Source: Brachionus koreanus
Lineage: Eukaryota; Rotifera; Eurotatoria; Ploima; Brachionidae
Length of the DNA: 64,000 bases
Assembly (NCBI GenBank): GCA_016987375.1
Contig: PJRA01000509.1
Span: forward strand, 1,127,305-1,191,304
Reading direction: 5' to 3'
Below the pieces are notes generated by a model that saw nothing but the letters and a program-made list of their open reading frames with translations, was not told the DNA's origin and ran no database searches. Shown here in pieces: positions 34,083 through 49,000 of this stretch. The stretch's first letter is position 1. The number at the start of each line of letters is the position of its first letter. Position numbers and translations under genes: made by a program.

Positions 34083-37000
34083 CCTAGGATTTGAATTTTA
34101 TATCAATATTGGTATTAATTTAGAGCTAAAAAGAATTTTAAATTTTGGTTTGGATAAATCTGGTAATCTTGTTCCAAAGTTAACAATAATGAATGTTTCA
34201 AACAAGGATAAATTTATTATGATGAATATTCTCAATCAGAGCACATCGAACCGTAATTATTTTATATTAAAAAAATTGAAATTTTTAATTTAAATTTTAA
34301 ATTTATTTCAGTTCCAAAGCATCCTCGAAGGTTGAGCATTTTTCCAGACAAATTTCCACTATACGTAAAATTTTTTGGATTACTAAAAATTTTTTTTTAT
34401 GTTCTGGCCAAAAGGGTGATGAGAGCTGCTTCATTGAGCTTACCGATTCTAATGAAATGGAGAATACATGTGATTATTACAATATGCTAGATTCTTCTAG
34501 TTACTCAAATTTTTCTGCATGTTTGTTCACTAGCACTCATAAAAAAAATATTACCTTAACAATACAAGATTTTTGTGTAATTGATTGCAAGAAATTTTTT
34601 CTTTTAAAAGGGATAATTCCAAGTAAGTAAAAAAGCCTTGAGATGTTTATACAGAATTTCAAGTAAAATCAGCAGCAAAAAAGTTTTTTTTCTAACTAGT
34701 TACTTTAATTTTTTTTCGGATTTTTGAGTTTTTTGTTGCCAAACATGCTAAATGTTATGAGCTGTCTATGGTCGCTAATTAAGCCAAAATTAGATTAGTC
34801 AAATATTTGAAATTATTGAATCCGGTCCGATTAAATTAACTAGTAACGAGGCCATGTTTAGTTACTAATTAAATTTTATTGTTTATTCAACTACAAGTTT
34901 CAAAAATTGATGTTTTTTCTAGGGATTAAGCTACAATTTGTTTTCTTCAATGACATTTCAACCATTTATGCAAAAACAAGTTTACCTAAAATTTAACTAT
35001 ACAAGTTTTTTTTTGTTTAGTTATTTACCGTAGTTTTGTTAAAAAATCTAAATTCAATTATATCAGAAAAACACTTTTAATTATTTTAGAATTTTACTTA
35101 TGAAATAACACTTTATTCGAAGAAAAAAATTCAGTTCATTTAAATAGCTATTAAAATCTTTATATTACGTTTTTAGTAGAACGTGACATGATGAATTTAA
35201 ATCAAAAATCATATTCAAACAATATTTATCTAATAATTATTAATTTTTTTCATTTTATTTATCATTTTTTATTATCAAAGCATCAAAGAACTTATTTGAC
35301 ATTTGAAAATTAAAAATTAATTATTTAATGATTTTTAATTAAATTTTTTTTCTTTCGAAATTAGCAAAAAAGGCAAAATTTTTAAAATTTAACTTAATTT
35401 TTTAACGCATTCTTTGAATTTTCTATTTTTCTGGTGTCATATCATCTCGAAAGAATATTTAAGAGCATTTAATAATTACAAATTAAATAAACAAAAAAAC
35501 AGATTTAGAAAAATCAAGAGTTTGTTCTAAATTTTGTTTAGGTCGAGTTTCTTTCACCTTTTTTTTTAAAAACAATTTTCTGGTTTTTAGATAATTTGAA
35601 ATAAATTTTTGTTTTTTCGGATTAGAGCTTGGGTTATTTCAACATAGGAGCTTCAATCTACAAGAGTTTATTTAACATAAAAAGTAATTAATTTGTATCT
35701 TAATTTACTTTTTGATGGGATAGAAAATTAATACCAAAAAAATTGAGTTCAAGTATCCCAAAGTTATGTTTAAGATAAAAATTTTAAAAATTGAATACCT
35801 AACTTAGCCGCAAAAATAATTTACATTCAATATTGGCTTCAGTTATTTTCAATTGAAATTTTTAGAATATTAATTAGTTATAGTTTTTGAAAATTTCCAA
35901 AAAAAACAAGATGAAGGATCGAATTTTTGTGACTATTTACCTTAGTCAATTAGTTGATATCAAATTTTAAGTTTCCATTGTAATTAATAGTATTTGGAGA
36001 AATATGAAAATTGTTGGCTTTGTTCCTCGAAAACAGGTTATTTTTTAATCTATACAAATAACATCACGTCCGAACTTAATCCAAGCGTATCTTTTTTATT
36101 TCAAAAAAAGCATGTTAAAACTTTAAAAGAGAACACAAGGAAATAAACATAAAAACAGAAGGAAACGGTCACAATAGAGAAAACGTGCTATGCACATTCA
36201 AATCAAATTTAAATAGTTACTATTTTAGCTTAGAAAAAAAAAATTTATCTGAACGGCATATCACACCTTAAGAAAAATAGCCCTTTTAACTTTTGGTCCA
36301 AAGTTAATCCAAGATTAGTTAATTAATATTGCCTAGTCTGACCCAAGATTTAAAAGGAGAGACAAAAGGAGTTTGGTAGTTTTTACTTAAGTGTATTTGA
36401 CTTGAGATTTAGACCATTTTTCCCTATCTAAGCATTTGTATAAATTGCATAAAATGACTTTATTGTGTAAATAATCAGTCAGGTAAATATTCTTGGACTG
36501 GACAAATATTTAGCTTTGTTTTATTGACAAAAAAGTGAATAAGCCATTCAAGAATAATATCTTTCTAAAAAAATCTAAAAAAAGAATCTTTGATTTTTTT
36601 TATTTTAACAGCTAGGATATAAAAAATAGCTGAGGCTGTTTTTTAGATCCAAACTGATACTTTACTCTCTAGGAGTTAAAAGTTTAAATGCTCAAATGAT
36701 ATTCATTTATTTAAATAGCCATAATTTGTTTAATAAAATGAACCTTAAATTTAAATTAAATTTTTGGTAAATAATAAGGCTTTTTAAAACAAATTTGGCT
36801 ATGTTTGCAGCCTTAGATTTTAAGTTTAAAAAAAAATTCAAATTTTATTTTCATTTATAAAATTACATAGAAATAAAAAAAAAACTTTTTTCATAGAAAC
36901 CTGTAATGTTAAATAAACGAAAAATTTGATAATTAAGCTTAATTGGAGCAAAGGAATTTCATACTGCTGAATTCCTTTCCTTTTCATTTTTTGATCCTAA

Positions 37001-40000
37001 AATTTTTACAATTAAATCACGTGACCATTTGACTAATTTTTTAAGGAATTTTACCATTTCACCAAGGTTTAGAAATACTTCTTCTCATTAGCAATCAATT
37101 TCGGCATTTATTTAATTTGACTAAATTTATGGGACAAATCCCAAAATTGAGATGAAAAAAAAATTCAACAATTAACTTTTATTTAATAAAAAAATATTAA
37201 TATTTTCAAAGGTAATGAAATAGAAGAAAATTGTTATTTATTTGTGTTCAAAAATTTGATATATCACGTAAATCACGAATCAATTTATCATAGCCACTAC
37301 CAATCGACTCAAAACAACTCTAATAAGTCTTTATTAATCGGCTACTGTGACATAAAGTATTACAAAGATAGGTATATATCTTTAAGCGAATTTTTAATTC
37401 ATAGCGTTTACGATACTAAATCATTGGCAAGCGAGATTGGAAAGTATTTTTTACCGCAAGAATATTTGCAGAATTTCTCTTATCCAACACCCGATCCGGA
37501 CCTAATCACCAATTCACCATTTGAGAGTTTGATCTCAAATTTCTACGCAAGCCGATCAAATTTGTTAGACATCAGCCAACTGGACAATATTTTGGTAAAA
37601 TCATTGAGACACGTCGAAATACCAGAAGATTGGAGCTTTGCAGGCCAAAACTCAACTAGCAATAAAAGTAAAGTAGAAGTTGTGGAAAAATTATTGATTA
37701 CACAATTGTTTTTTTTTCATAAAGAACTCTTGAGAGAAAATTTGCTTCACTTTGCCGCTAGGCACAACCTGAAAAATTTTTGTGCGATTCTGATTAATTT
37801 ACCTGGATCAATTGAGGCGTTGGAGTCTTTTAACTTGGAAAGTGAATTACCATGTCAAGTGGCGATCAAAAAGAAGAACAAAAAAATAGCTAAATTAATG
37901 TAAGATTTGTCTTTATATTGAAAACACTGTGGTTAATCAAACTTATCAAAAAATAAAGAAGCCTAATTTAAATTTGATGTATGACCGAGAATATAAATAT
38001 TTTGCGTAATACAAAGCGATTAGTCTTTTAATAGTTTCGTAATATTTTCAAATGATAAAGAGATTAAGGCTTGAATTGTCATTGTTTCATTGAAATTTAA
38101 AAATTTAATAAGCCTTTTTAGGATTTTATGAATAATTAAGATTGTACAATATATGAATTATATGGTTTAGTTTGCGTTTAATTGCTTGCATTCATCTAGA
38201 AAATCGATTTTTTTTCCTAAAAATTGAATCGTCAATTTTATGGGCCAAATAGGTATTTTTTTTTTGTAAAAACATAATTCATTTATTTTATGTTACAAAA
38301 TCGAATTTCTTTTTGAATATTTCCGTAATTTCAAATTTTAATTATGGTCATCATATTTCAAAAATAAAAATCGAAATTGAAGCCGTAAAGCTTTTATTTT
38401 TATTAATATTTTTGTTGTTTTTTTTTTTAATAAAAAATGGACACCTTCAATTTAGTTAATTGATTAAAACGAGTCCAATTTTACAATTATGTAAATAAGC
38501 TTTTTTGGTCCATAATAAATATTTGAGCTTTGGTTTGAATAAAATAGAAAATAATCTTAAAAATTTTCATGTTAAGAATAATAATTATTTAATTTATGCT
38601 ACTTTTATCTGTTAAATCTGATTATTTTTTGTTGCATCTTTTTAGATAATCATTGGGACTTGAAACAACTTTTTGTCATGGCAACTTAAATCTTTCGTTA
38701 AATATTTGGCTTGTAGTGTTTCTGAACTTTTTAGAGTAGTTAAAATTCAATGACCGAATAATTTCTAAATCTAATATTTAGTTAATTAATAAAAATTAAA
38801 ATCCAAGTTGAGTTTCTATCACAAAAATTTCAGCTTATTCTAAGTTGCATAATCAATAAAAAAAAATTCTAAATTTAAAATTTTTTTCTAAGTATTTTTC
38901 AGTGCTTTTTGGTCTATTTTTTTCTCAAGTGTCTTTAATTTAATGTATACTAGATGAGCCAGACTGAGAAAGTTTTTTTTATTTTGATGGTTTAAAAACA
39001 GCTTATTTTTTTTTATTCAAAAGAATTGAGAAAATTAAACAAAATAAAAGTCTCATCCAGTATTAGCAAAAAACTAGATTCTATCATGATTTTATTTACA
39101 AAGAAATGTTGTAGAAAATTTGGACAATTGAGAAAAAGGCTTCTTAGCTTTCTCTTTGATTTTTAGAATAATAACGTTTAAGAAATTTAAACTTACAAGC
39201 TTTCCGATTTTTTTTAAATTGGATTAAAACAACTCTATGGCTTTGAAAGTTTTTTTCAGAATTACTTTTCAATTCAAAGGACTTAGATAATTTAAATATT
39301 TGAATTTCAAAACGAGAATAATACAGAAGCCTTTTAGGAGCAAAATTTTCGAGTTTTTGTTTCGTTCTAAAATTCCTAATCTGATTTTCAGCTAAGCTGA
39401 TTCAAAAAAAGATGTTGCTCGCATTTTGGTCACAAACGACTGAATTTGTTTAATAAAACTAATTTGAATAAGAATAAATTCCTTATAAATTACCTTACAA
39501 GCTTTAATTTAGCGTACAAATTCTAAAATTAGAGAAAAGTTTTTCTGCGTTTAATTTAAGACTTCAAATTTAGGATCACATTTTTTAATATTCTAATCAA
39601 GTGTCTACTTTCATGACAATATTGGCTCTAAATTGACAACTCGTTTGTTTAATGACTGTTTTATTCAAAAATAGTGGACTCAAATCTCAATATTTAACCA
39701 AGAAAAAAGAAAATTTTTTTTGTTTTTTTTTTTCACAAATTCAGATTAAAAAATATTGAAAAAGCCAGCCAAATTTTTTTTAGGAATAGAATTTTAGAGC
39801 CTATTTAAAAATTAACTACATTTTATTAAAATTGTTTAAACAAAAAAGAAAAAAAAACGCATCGTGTACAAACTTCTTAAATTTCAATTTATATTCTCTT
39901 GTTTAAAATCTATTTACAAAAATCTTCAAGTCTGCTTCAAGTCTATTTGAAGTCTCTTTTTCATATAAACTTAAATTATTCTTGTTATTCTTACACGCAT

Positions 40001-43000
40001 CTATCTAGCACATTATAAGCTTGTAAATTTTCATCCCAATACAGACACTTAAACTCAACTTAAAAATATTTGACATTAATTTTTCTTATTATTTAAAGGT
40101 TTGATTATTGTTCAAAAAATGAAATATTAACTTCCAAAATGTCATTAACTTCGTCGCCAAGAACCAAGCCAAAATTAGCTCCCAAATATCCGGCTAACTC
40201 GTCGTTAGTGAGCATGCCGCCGTTGCCCAACAATTTCCATCACAATATGCATCATCAGCAGCAACATCATCACCACCATCATCATTCTACCATGTCCATT
40301 TTTGACATAAAAAATTTTTCTTCCAATCTATCGACAGTTGATCCGAACGAAATTCTCGAGTCGCCGACCGAAAAAATTAAACAGTCAATATTCACCGATA
40401 GACCAATTAGCACTGAAGACGTAATAATCGTTGACGACGATGACCAAATAGTTTGTAAGTTATAAAACTAAAAAAAAATTTAATTTAAAATTTTTTTTTT
40501 ATCACAAAAGTGCCAGTTAAAAATGTGACGCGGGAAGCAAATCCCAAGTACAAGTCGAGCAATGAGAGTTTATATTCAAAAATTGTAAGTATTTTTTACA
40601 AAATGGGATGGGTCAATATTTGCCCAAACATTTATAATCTCATTAAATATCTCTGTTGTTTGCTCAAATATTAGTAAGTTACTTGAGTTGCGCTTTTTCT
40701 AGTCATTATCAATTATTAATCTCTCCCGTGTGTTTATGTTTTTCAAAGTCGTTTCTCATTAAACACTAAACTTAAATCAATTTTCTATTTTCATTTCTTA
40801 ATCGATAATGAAATTATGAATCAAATTTTCTTGCCTAAGTACCCTTTTTCTTACAAACTGGCCAAATTGAATTCTTTTAATGAGTCTGAGCAAAATTCTA
40901 AGGTAAATTAATTCATTTTAACCATATTGACCCTGTTTAATTTTAAATTATCTCTTTTATTTGTGATATTTAATTAATTAGAGAAAAAAATTTTTTTTAT
41001 ATAATTTTTTTTTCAAGAAATTCCCCGAAGGGAGTGATAATTTAGCAGGAAAATCCAGTTGTAATTCAACTAAAACAACCACAGCCAAACCGCCCCAGTT
41101 AGGTATATTAAAAAAGAACCGCAATACCTCAACATCATCAATGCCTGAAGAGAGCAAGCGAAGAGTTGAACGCCATGAGCACAAACCAAAATCAGACTCC
41201 CACAAGTCCGAGTCAATGAGGGCCAAATTGGATACCAGCGATCCGACAAGCAATAAAACAAAAGGTCTAACGCGCAACAAAACGCGGATTATTCGTAAAG
41301 CATCGGAGAACAAAGAGGAAATATATTGTCAAATAAATGATGATTATGAAGAGTTGAATGAGAATTCGATTTACGAGGACATAGATTCGGACGGATCAAA
41401 TCTGGAAAATACCAGTGATGAGGAAGAAAATTTGGAGACAAATCAACATGATGAGTCAGATGTGTCCATAGATTTGTCATGTTTTGACACGATTAAAGAA
41501 GTCAAAGAAAGCAAAAAAACTGACGAGTCCGATCTTAATGAGTCGAAAATTGTATGCTCGGGAAGACAGGCTACCAAGCAAAAAAACAAAATTGCAAAAT
41601 TGTTCAACACATTTTCTAATTCGTTGCAACAAGAATCGGCACTTTTGCCTCCTTTGCCAAGACACAGCATTATACCACAATCGGTTAGTGTCGCTCCATT
41701 GACTGGTTCTCAGAATGACTTTGATCGTAATCTAAACACTAGACGATCGAAACGTTTCACCAAGCCAAATAATTTAGCTGTACAAGAAATAAGCATTAGT
41801 TCAAACAATTCACCTAGCAATTCTTCTTCTTGTTCGCCAATATCGACTAGTGGGTCGGCTGCTGTTAATTTGCAAAAAGCTGCGTCCACTCCTTCTATTT
41901 TTGATAAAATAAAAAACGAAAATAAAGTCAAAATTGACGATTCCAATGATAAAACAGCAATAAATTCTCAGAATACACTTTCAAGTACTTCGCTAAATAA
42001 TGGAGATTCGAATAAAAATATCAAAAATGGTGAGTAATATTTATTTATTTTTTTTTGAATAAAAAATATATCTCGTGTAAATTATGAGTTAATAACTAAT
42101 GTGAATACAACTGATAATCTTTTCATTCTTGTAATTGATAGCTATGGTAAATTTAGAAAATTTTTTTATCTTTATTTCTTGAGTCAAACAAAAAAATAGA
42201 AAATTTTTTAATTTATTTTTTTGGAAATAATTTTAATCAATAATTAAATTCTAAAATAAATTTAATCTAAAAATAAAAGATAAAATTTCAAAAAATTGTA
42301 TACATAGTGATTTTTTTCAGTCTTCGATTTCAAATAGGAAACGATTAATTTTTCGTTTTTATTTTCTTATTAATTAGATAAAAATACTTGACAAATTGTA
42401 ATAACTATTATATAAGAGGATCAAATTCAACTAAAAGTATTTAATTCGACTATAATTGTTTTAGTCTTATTCAAATAAAATTTGAAGGTATTTAAATAAA
42501 AAAAATTTTTGAAATTTTTCATGATTTTTAATATTGCACAAGTATATAAAAGATTTCAAAACTACACCTTGTATTTTGGTTTAAAAGAAAAAAAATTTAG
42601 CCAAATTTCTTAGCTACTTAGATTAGGACCACCATATCCGTGACGAGACCAAGATAAAGCTTTTTTTTTATTTATCATGCAAACATTAATAAAAATTTAT
42701 TTTTTTAGAGGCGAAAAATCAGAAATTAAGCAAACGATGTGAATACAACGTAAAATTAAGGTAAGCATTAAATGCTTGTGATGAAACACACAGCCTGAAT
42801 TGATACAGCTAATTTGGCTTTACTAATTTGCACTCACGTGATAATAAAAAGCATGCTTTTTGGCTAAAACAAGGTCTTAGATGTGTGTGATGATTTAGCG
42901 CATCACACACAGCTTTTCATAAATAAAAGCTGTATTGCATGTTTTAAGAATAAGACAACTTTTATTTTTTACGAATTTTTAATGAAACAAGCAAAATTTT

Positions 43001-46000
43001 TTTGTTTATGAATTTTAAATTATTTAGCCAACACAAAACGGAATCTGCATCTTCAACGCAATTGCCGTTGTATCAGGCTGAAAATTACGCCAACTCAAAT
43101 GAATCCCAGTTTGTGTCGAATTCGGCATCCAAATTTGTCGGTCCAGCGAATACTGGTTCCCCAGGTTCAAATAAAGAACTAGTTACCGTCAACGAATTTC
43201 TAAAGGAATTTGAAATGGAACAAAAAAAGTAACAAAAATTTTTTTATTGCTAAGCCTAAAATTATAAAAAATTTGAAAAAAAAAGTTGCGAAATTTCTCA
43301 AGTTGAAGAGCCAGCGTACTTAATTCCATTGGGTGCTAGCACGGCAACAAACTCAAAATCAAGTCTAGTATCTCAAGTAGCTAATGAGCCGACCAGTGTT
43401 TTTACATCTCCTGTCAATCGTTCACCTAATTCTTCAACATCCTATGATCAGATGATTCTACAACAGTCTACACCTCTCAAAAATCAACTCGAATCGCATG
43501 CCAAAGCTTTGTCCAAGTCGAAAAAAATCGGCAACATCCTCAAGCTGGCAAGTGTTCGAGGCGCTAAATCGAAATCTATGAAACACAAATATTCATCACA
43601 AATACAACAACATGCGTTCGTAATGAAAGCTGTTACCAGTGATACAACTTGTGACACATGCCAAAAAAGTTTACAAAACAAAAAAGCACTTATTTGCAAA
43701 AGTATGAATGAATAGTTTGATTAATTTAGATGTATTATTAAATTTAATTTTTTTTAGATTGTCAAATTATAATTCATGATTCGCAATGTAAAGACCAAGT
43801 TATACAATGTCTATACCATAAGAAATCAATTTTTTCCCAATCAAAAACGAACAGTTCATCAACGAGTGCTTTTAACATAAATAGAGTTAGAGTAGTCGCT
43901 GATGACAAGATAAAACAAGACCAAATGGACGACAAAGACAATGTGCTATTGTCTAGTTGCTCAAATGGAGGAATAATAGTTGGCTTGAATAGCCTAAATC
44001 CTTCCAATTCAATAAAAACAATTCACGTAACTAACAATCGACCAAAATCAATGGACATAAGCAAATATTTTCAAGTAATTATTTTTATTTAAAAATACTC
44101 ATAAAGATATGGTTTAATTAACATTTTAGAACACTAAAAAGGCCCATTTGTCTAAGTCAACGTCAAATATGTACAGGTAAGAGACTATTCTAAATAATGG
44201 TCATGATTGGGTTTTGCTAAGTCGTGACAATAAGCGGGTTTAAGCTTTTCTTCTTTTTGAATCCTCATTAAGAGCCCTAAAGTAATCTTTTTTATATTCA
44301 AATAATTTTCTCTATTTTTTTCAATTATGTAAGATGAGGAAATAACAAGAAATTGAAAATATCTAATCTCTTTTATTTCATAGTTGTTTTCGCTCTATTC
44401 TATGTCCTTTTTGAACTATTGTACTAGTTTTGTCGTCGAGGTAGTTTAGGACTTTCTTAATCCGTGATTTTTATCTTTATTATGAAAAAAATTAAAATTA
44501 TTTTTTTCAACAAGTCTCTCAAATTTAGCCTTTCAAAATGCTTATCCATTTACTAAAAAAAATAAAAAAAAAACAAAAAGAATTTGTTCAATTTCCGCTC
44601 AATCTAGACATGAATTTTACATTTTCTTTTCATGAAGTTGAAATTGAATTTTGAACGGAATTGGCAATCAAATTTGTGTTTGGCTATGTTTATTTTTCTA
44701 TATAGTCCACTGTTTGTATTCGTGCTCAATGATAAAAAGAAGCTTTTTTCATTTAATCCAAATAGTTAATTTTTGAAATTTAAGAGGTAACCTGAATAGA
44801 ATATCTAGTAGAACCGCAGGATAATTACTTCCTGTTGAGTTGGCAAAAATAAATATCAATCTAGAAAATTTTTGTTTAGAATTTTCTTTTTAGAATATTT
44901 AGAAAAAAAAAAAAATTTTTTATTTTAAATTAATTTCTTTTTTAGTTTATGAGAATTTATTGAATTAATTTTTTTGTTCAAAAAATTTAAACAAGAAATT
45001 TAAATATATTCAATTATTTCTTTTCTATTTAAAAATGATTATTAAAATTTATCTCTTTTTTTGAATGATTTTAGATTTCTCAAATTGATGGAAAATGTGA
45101 AAAAAATTTTTTTTTTTTTCAAAATTAATTTTTTATTGTTAGTTTAAAAAATTATTACAAACTAAAAATCTAATCAAATTTAAAAAATAGTAAATATTCA
45201 GGTTGATTATTTTTTTTAAATTCAAGAGAAATTTTGGATAGAGTTTTTAGCTAAAATACATAAAATATTGCCGATTAGCTTGGGATAAACGAATTTTATT
45301 GTTTTATTTAGTTGTAATAGAAGTCTTAGAAGCGAACTAAGTGATTACTAGGCTTAGATTAAAATAAAACAAATCGATTAGCCGAACGGTTGCAACTCTT
45401 TAAGAAACCTTTATAGTTTATTTAGAGATTTTCAAGAGGCCATTGAAAATAATCAGGTTAATAATTTGGAACAATTCTCGTTTTCCAGCTTATATCGATA
45501 TCAGTTAGGTAATCGCTTTTTCGGCTACTTCGAACAAAACCTACAAAACAAACTCTTAGAACTAATTCTACTATTCGATTAAATCCAGGTCACAACTCTC
45601 TCTCTCTCTCTCTTTATCGCGCTTTTTTATCGCTGAGTTTTTTTCAATTTTTGTTGACAAAATTCCAAAATTTTCAAATCTCAAATTACAACTTTATTTG
45701 CGTCCTACTTACAACGCATTAAAGTATTTCCATTATTCAGTCATTTAACTGGTCGTCGTAGCTTAAGCAACTAATTTTTTATACAGCTAGATACTATAAG
45801 ATTCTAATATGATCTTATGAGATTCCGACACAATGCAAGATAGTGCCGTATTCGAAAAAAACAAAAAGAACAGGACGCAGAAAACTAAGCGTCCTAAATC
45901 CGCTTTCGGTCCATTGTTTCAGTCAAGCGACTCGTTGAACGCTTCTTTAAACGAGTCGCTAAATAGCTCCGTAAATGCCAACAAGTCTTCCTGTTCCACC

Positions 46001-49000
46001 CATTCCATGCAACCAAGCAACATTAATTTACTCAAATATTTGACCAAAGCTGACTCAAAAACGAGCCTAAACGAGCTTTTCTCGTTGGCCAACCGCCTCG
46101 ACTCGAATTCGTACACTTTGTGTACAAATAAAAAATACCTTAAAAATTCGAACACATCGTCAAATTCTTCTTTGAATTTATTTCTTAAGAGCTCGAGTAG
46201 TAGTAGTAGCTCTTCGACTAGGAGATTTTTTTATCGCAATAGGTACCCCATTATGACCATTTTAATTTTTTTTCCGATTAAGATTTTTACTATAAATTTT
46301 CAATTTATTTTAGCAAGTCGATAAATGAAGAGAGTGCTGATTACGAAGCGATCAAGTCGCTTAGGGAATCAGCTGATTCATTGAATCACAAAATAGAAAA
46401 TGATCCTAATTTGAATGCTACAAGCTCGTCTAGTTCTATGATTAATTCAGTGTTAAATCAGAACACTGTTTCTAGTACTGGATCTTCATCGTCGTCGTCC
46501 AATGCTTCACTAATTTCTGGAACCGGTCTTAATTCAAATTTTAAATTTTACATGAATGAATTAAATGCGGAATTTTCCAATTTTGAATTTGAGTTCAGTG
46601 CGAACAATTGGGCCGATCTTCAAACAGAAGATGTAAGCAATTTTTTAAATTAAACGTCAATTTATTTTGATGAGCTTAATTTTTTTCATAAAGTATTTAC
46701 AATCGTTGAGCAAGCAATCTCGCAATAAGCAAGAAAACATATTTGAATTCATTAAGACAGAGGTCAATTATTACAAAATTTTGTGCATGTGCCAAAGAGT
46801 AAGTAGACTTTGGACAAATATTATTTTTATCAAAAAAACTGGATTAGCTCAAATTTAGGGATTATTTGAAAAAAAAAATTGAATTTTATTCCTAAAATAA
46901 CACAAAACCAAACAAGTTTGTTTATTTTAAGTTGAATTTTAGAGCTTTTAAAATTAAATTAAATAAGATGTAAACAAACGATTTCTATTTCGAAAAGGAC
47001 ATTAAAGTGCTTTTATTTTTATAACCTTTTATTTTTATAATGGACAATTTTGCCTCACTAATATAACGAAATTTAAAATTCTGTGCAAGTTTTTAAATTG
47101 TTAAATAAAAAAAAAAATTTAAAAAAATACATTTTTGAAACTTTTATTTATTTATTTGTTTTTTATTCGATTAATAAAAAGTTGTAATCAAAATTGTACT
47201 ATTTTTGAGAGTTATAAGTTTTATAAATAAATAAAAAAGTTTAATTTTTTAAAATAATTCATTTAAGACACAAAGGATGTACAATATAAATCATTCGAAA
47301 AAAATTTGTCTTAGACTTGAAATTATGTCTATCAATTTATTATTTGAAATTTTTCCAAAATCTATAAAAAAAAATCATGTGCTTTGAAATATTAATAATA
47401 TATTTTTTATTAATTATTTACTATTAAAAAAAATTAAAGCAATTTTTTTATGGACAATTGATGGTTGTCTATATAGACTATTTAAATACAAAATGATTAA
47501 ATTTTTTTCTCAATTCTTAAATAATTTTGCATTAAGGTTATCGGGCTACTACTCGTAACTAATTGTCACCAATTTAATGAACTAGATAAGATTAGTCTTA
47601 TTCATGACTTGACTTAAAAAGTTGATTGAAATTTAATTTTTTGCCTTATATTCTTTTATTTACACCGACAAAACAAATATGCTAAAGTGAGAAATAAATT
47701 AAAAAATTTAATTAAATATTTTGTTTGTAAATTCTCCTATTTCCTATGTATTTTTTTTAAATAGTTTATTTAATATTTAGAATATATAGCTTTGAGTAAT
47801 AAAACTCCTTTCGCTATAGGTATTTAAAAATTTAAGAAAAAAGTGTCCATAGAAAAGTTATATTAAATTAATTAGATTAATTAGAATTTGAAAGAGAAAT
47901 AAGAAATGTTACAGAAAAACTGTTGTCCATTGGAAGAGCTCATTTGAGACTTTACAAAGTAAGGTTTTAAGATTAGAACTTCTTGGGCTTTCAACAAAAA
48001 CATCAATATAATCCTGTATGAGTGAAGTAATGAGTGTGTTTTTATATATTAAACTTTTTTTTATGTACTTTTCAAGCAGGATTCTGAGTCTTGATTAAAT
48101 CTTGATTAAATATTAAGTCTTGATGTATTAAATCACACAAGCTTTTAAAGCTTTATTGTTTGAGCATATCCAGTTATTTTATTTGGATTAGTAAAAAAAA
48201 AATTTTTTTTTAAACAAAATTTGGAATTAATTTAAAAAGTTAAACAATTTATATTTATTTAAGATGTTTAAAAGTATTTTGATAAATGATTGTCGCATTG
48301 AACCAAGCACTCTTGATCAAATATTCCCAGATCTTGAAAGGTTGATGGATTTGCATAAGGTATTGTTAGATCAACTGATAGAACGGTACAGAACTAGCAA
48401 GAATAAATACATTGAATATATTGGAGATATACTTTCGAATATAGTAATTATTTTAAAAAATGCTAAAAAAAATGGAATTTATTTAATTTTTTTTAAAGCT
48501 AATCGAAAAAAATGATCTATGGGTCACTTTATATAGCAAAGTTTGCTGCTCACATGTAACAGCCAAACAGACTTTCAAACATTTGAATACATCTAACAAA
48601 TCTGTGGCATTATTTTCGAACGAAATTTCCAAGCATTCCTGGCTGAAACGATATCATATTCCGGATTGTTTGACAATAATTACTCAACGTTTGACTAAAT
48701 ATTTGACACTCATTGAAAACATACTTACAAATAGCAGAGACAACAAGATCGAGATCGATCTGTTGAATAAATCGCTTGAAAAATTAAGATCAATACTGAG
48801 CCGAGTTAATGATGCAGTTGCTTTTTACCAAAATTTAAATGAATTTAAAAAATACCTGGACAATTTTGATCAAAAATCACAGACTAAATCTTTTGTAAAA
48901 AACGAACAAAATATCGAAGAGCGAGCATTTACTGTAGATTTTTTTACTCATTTAATTATAAGTTGATGAGCTTTTTTTTAAGAGATCAGATTTGATTAGT

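Noticed and set aside
41289..41946. Several overlapping minus-strand and alternative frames in the RhoGEF middle exon
   Set aside because: The plus-strand frame joins its neighbours in phase; the others are by-products of a long Ser/Asp-rich exon.
46190..46216. TAG triplet run as a LINE tail
   Set aside because: Here it is in frame in a coding exon and encodes a serine run, so it is a coding repeat and not a transposon end.
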